DNA from: Opisthorchis felineus | Taxonomy: Eukaryota > Platyhelminthes > Trematoda > Opisthorchiida > Opisthorchiidae | DNA length: 64,000 bases | Reading direction: 5' to 3' | NCBI GenBank assembly: GCA_004794785.1 | Contig: SJOL01000802.1 | Span: 1,649,281 to 1,713,280, forward strand | Shown here: positions 60,683 to 64,000 of the stretch, one piece after another | How the letters are laid out: every line of letters begins with the position of its first letter | How positions within the stretch are numbered: position 1 is the stretch's first letter | The notes under the pieces: model-generated | Database searches by the model: none | What the model was told of the DNA's origin: nothing | The model's input: only the letters and a program-made list of their open reading frames with translations | Made by a program: the position numbers and the translations under genes

Positions 60683-62167
60683 TATATAACTTGTATGGAG
60701 AGAGAAGATTTCAAGTATGAAGTGAAAATAAGGAAATCACAAATAGCAATGAAATGTGAAGATGTTCAGCTCACCCGATAACTCAAGTAGTTGGTTTGAA
60801 ACAATAATCAACGCTTATGGAGAACGTTACGGGAATTCGACACAACGGTACACTGTATTGCTAAACAACTGAATATTGTATTGAACAACTTCCGCCTGCT
60901 TCCACAAGCTTTGTGAAGCTTGTCAGTGCGAGATGGGTCCAAAAAATCCTTCCTTAGTATCCTCTTGTTACACAGTTCGAAAGTGCTCCGAAAGGAACAC
61001 ATCTGAAGACGTGCAGATTCTGCTGTGAGAAGCCGGCAGACGGCAAGCTATGCAACACCAAATCACGTGATCGGAATCTACGTTATCGGGACCGTACGAC
61101 GTAATTTCCTGTATGAGTGCAGGCTGAATAGCTTTGCGAGACGCTCCATTCCCGAAGAGGTTACAGAATCGAACCTCATCACCTGGATTCTTTTAGTTGC
61201 AGTGCACTGTCCAAGATTGCTGTCTACACGAAAACAAATTTTCATCCATCTTGCGCTCACATATTCCTTGAGTTCATAAATCAAACTTTACGACGTTTAT
61301 CCACCCGAATTTCTAAAGGAGCATGCCATGGAGATCGCCAGGGGGACATCCTGAGTACGTGACCAAGCCAGCGGATTCGGTGAGGACAACAAGCTTTTCA
61401 AGTTAATGGTGTTGTTTCTTCGGAAAATACGCCATCGCACTCACGTACCACCCAAAAGGGTTAATGATTGTTAGCACTGTGTGAGCTACGTAACGACATT
61501 TGTGGCATACCGGTATTAAGTCATCAGAATTTGAGCTGTAGTTACCAAGATTGCCAGTTGGACACAAACGTTACTAATACCGCCGTGTAGTGGACAACTC
61601 CGTTTGGTCGTGGACGGACCAGTAAGTTCACTTTCAAGTGGCTAACTGCAAGTTTGTATACGTCGAGTTTGACCTTCCGGCTTGTCGACTGTGTCTTGGA
61701 CAAGAAGACAATATCTCAGTCATTTGTATGGATTTTAACCGCTCCAAAACATAGGTAGCACTTCGCATCCCACGCGAACGCCTTCTATCTGTCAAATCGG
61801 GGTTATAGAAGTTAACTAAGCGGCTTGCAACAACAAAATTGTCATGAAATCGCTTAAGGTGTGTCGTCATCATGACGGGTCCAGTCCTTGATGATGATGT
61901 TGTTGTTGTTGAGAAAAACAAAGCTGATGTGATTCAGATGTGTTGACAGTACATCACGCGGTGACGTGCTGATGTCTCCGATCGACCACATCTGTGGAAT
62001 GGGCCTAGACAACTGGCGACTAATTGTATGCTAGCAGACCAACCGATGCATGAGGAGGGAATTGAAGCAGTGACCAAACAGATTAGTGATAGCTGTAGCC
62101 TGGGTGACAGCCAAGTGTCGTGCATAGTGGCTAGCCTATCACCCAACATCGTATCCACCTTATGATG
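60683..62167. other. no recognised gene
   Basis: Short ORFs only. A run of GATGATGATGTTGTTGTT lies near 61890. Confidence 0.45.
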
Positions 62168-62217
62168 TTCGGGTGGCATGGCAGATAGGCACCGAAAGGG
62201 TGTTACAACAACGATTT
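62168..62217 (+). repeat. SINE-A 3' fragment
   Basis: GTTCGGGTGGCATGGCAG, GGCACCGAAAGGGTGTTACA and ACGATTTT. Confidence 0.8.
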
Positions 62218-63267
62218 TGAGAGTTGAAGGCTGCAATCCGGGGAAGGGACAGGTCTGGAGTCAGATTTTCATCCGAACAGTGCCAAGCCCAAATGGCTCG
62301 GAAATGACCGCGATTCACAGACAACCCGCGCGGAATAATAGAATATTCCGCCAATTGGGTGACCATTATGACTGGAAGCTGTGTTGTGATTGGTCAGAAT
62401 GTCGGCCAATAAGAATGGGAAGTGTGCGATTGGTGCTTCTTACCCCGTCGCGCGAGTTCTTGTGACCAACACGGAATAGCTTATGCGCGTTCTTTTTCAT
62501 ATCAAACGCTTGTCGAATGCATAGTCACGGAACGTTGGAATGTATTCAAGCAAGATCTTGTCTCATATTGATGGAAATTATTTGAACATGTGCTAACGAA
62601 ACCATCAGACCCGGAAACCCTGGTAAAATAGGAATGCCTCTGAGATAGCCGCAGCAGAACCTCTCCACAGCGACCATCTTTCTGTAGAGTCAGCACGGGC
62701 GTCGTCGGCTTTCTAGTGCGACTGTTCTGGCCACCCGTTTATTAGCAACGGCGGTCATTGAGATGTGATGCAGTCTCACTTTTATTTGGACACCTGGAGA
62801 AATCAAGGACTGATGTGAGTGAATACCGACCATCCGGTTACCATACAACCTTGGCTTTGAGGGTTTTGATACTGCCTTGCGAAGTAGCAAAAACACGACA
62901 GGCCTGGGTCCCTTCACTCGGTATTCGACTGGCCGAATGATACCGGCTTGGTTCTAATACCAGCTCGTCATTATTACGGGCTCTTGAAGTACTAGCAATC
63001 GTCAATTCGGAAAGCTGTTTATTCCGACTAAGCCGATTGCACTGCTCAGTGTTGCGAGGCTCATGGTCTGTGGTCATAGCAACTCGAGTGTTCCTACAGA
63101 ATGTAGGCATTCCAGTTATGGGAACCGATGACATGGGAACGTTGGTTGAATACGTGTACACGATGCCTAGGATTAAAACACAACCGACACAAACTAAGCC
63201 CTGGCGCTGGCCGATTCGAAGAACTTGAGTGGAGATTGGCACTTATTCCGTGTCATTCGTCTATTCA
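62218..63267. other. no recognised gene
   Basis: A 134-codon minus-strand ORF at 62838-63242 has no feature I recognise. Confidence 0.4.
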
Positions 63268-63316
63268 CTCGAGGTGGCTCAGATAAGGCGAGAACTTACT
63301 GACTGGAAGGTTAGGT
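63268..63316 (+). repeat. SINE-A 5' fragment
   Basis: CACTCGAGGTGGCTCAGATA and GCGAGAACTTACTGACTGGA match the tRNA-like head; the rest is missing. Confidence 0.7.
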
Positions 63317-64000
63317 TTCTGAATGGAACTACAGCAATAATATGGTTTCTACGATGAATTGACTGAAAAGCCCAAGGTTGTGCTTCACTGAAAATCCGGA
63401 TGGTGCATCAGAATGATGACGTATGTGCACGTTGTAAGCCATTGCCGCGCAGAGTGCCCAGTTCAAGGCAAAGATATCATGCAACAATGACCTGGTTGAC
63501 AAGATGAGGGTAGTTCGTGCAATGAGATACTTCGTTCCGGAACCAGGATGAGGAAAATTATTGGTCGTGCGAGTTTTCTTTGGAGGTTGGTGTATAATAT
63601 TATTGTGGTTTGAAAATTTTCGTTGCTTTGTTCTATTCTGGCTTCGTTTTTGGGCCGAACAATATCCCGAAGTAGGAGTCCCTATGAATCGTACCCTCCA
63701 ATGGTATATTTCTTATGAAGAGGAGGTGCTGGAACTCTATAATATAGCTGACAAGCTGCCTGCACGAGTAGACAAGAAAAAGTGGGTTTGGACCGGCTAA
63801 AGAAATTGGACAGTGCATTGTGTTACATATCGCTACCGAACCCTCAGCAACTCTCCTAAACATTTCAGCCGCCTTCCAAATCAGGGCCAACATAGGTGAA
63901 AACCGGATTACTCAGTTTACATAATATATGGTTTCATGTCCAGCGCTATCGGAGCATGCGAAATGTCAATAAAGCCACCCCAAAGGCAGTGAAGCATCGG
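63317..64000. other. no recognised gene
   Basis: Overlapping short ORFs on both strands at 63561-63893. The last bases (GGCAGTGAAGCATCGG) look like the start of a LINE/repeat C tail running off the window. Confidence 0.4.

Overview
The window looks like nuclear DNA of a parasitic flatworm, most likely an opisthorchiid liver fluke (Clonorchis/Opisthorchis type). The reasons are mid-40s GC by eye, large introns, no bacterial-style gene packing, a degraded LTR element with a tRNA-Trp-type primer site as described for the Clonorchis CsRn1 clade, and a tRNA-derived SINE present in more than 20 copies. The species assignment is inference; no search was run.

One host gene dominates. A class-1 DYRK kinase (DYRK1A/minibrain type) lies on the minus strand from about 58.9 kb down to 21.4 kb. 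Six coding exons were placed by protein similarity, AG/GT borders and phase: 58873-58233, 53035-52858, 44147-43714, 40247-40128, 24841-24532 and 22188-21440. They join in frame to about 809 residues: a His/Gln-rich N-terminal region, the DH box, the whole kinase domain, and a low-complexity tail with poly-Ala and poly-His tracts ending in a stop. The first coding exon was not found. The introns (2.3 to 15.3 kb) are full of transposon debris.

The left 5 kb is retroelement territory. Positions 1-2045 (minus) hold the 5' part of a Ty3/gypsy-type gag-pol gene with no stop in 681 codons (two zinc knuckles, protease, reverse transcriptase to YLDD). It runs off the window edge and has a probable 5' LTR behind it. 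It is followed by a decayed LINE tail, an internally deleted CsRn1-like element (LTR remnant, primer site, broken integrase, polypurine tract, LTR) and a second LINE tail.

From 5 to 20 kb there is no recognised host gene. This stretch holds SINE copies, one unexplained 256-codon ORF (5055-5825) and a near-perfect 2.3-kb direct duplication (12778-15077 and 16116-18415). Copy 1 of the duplication ends exactly at the only N seen, at 15078, which suggests an assembly join.

Repeats: SINE-A (tRNA-derived, about 185 bp, some copies with clear target-site duplications), SINE-B (about 300 bp with an internal tRNA-like box), repeat C (three copies of 0.3-0.4 kb), repeat D (built around an ACGGGAGAC core), a foldback family E, and 5'-truncated LINEs ending in (GAT)n, two of them with exact target-site duplications. 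From 60.7 to 64.0 kb no gene was recognised.
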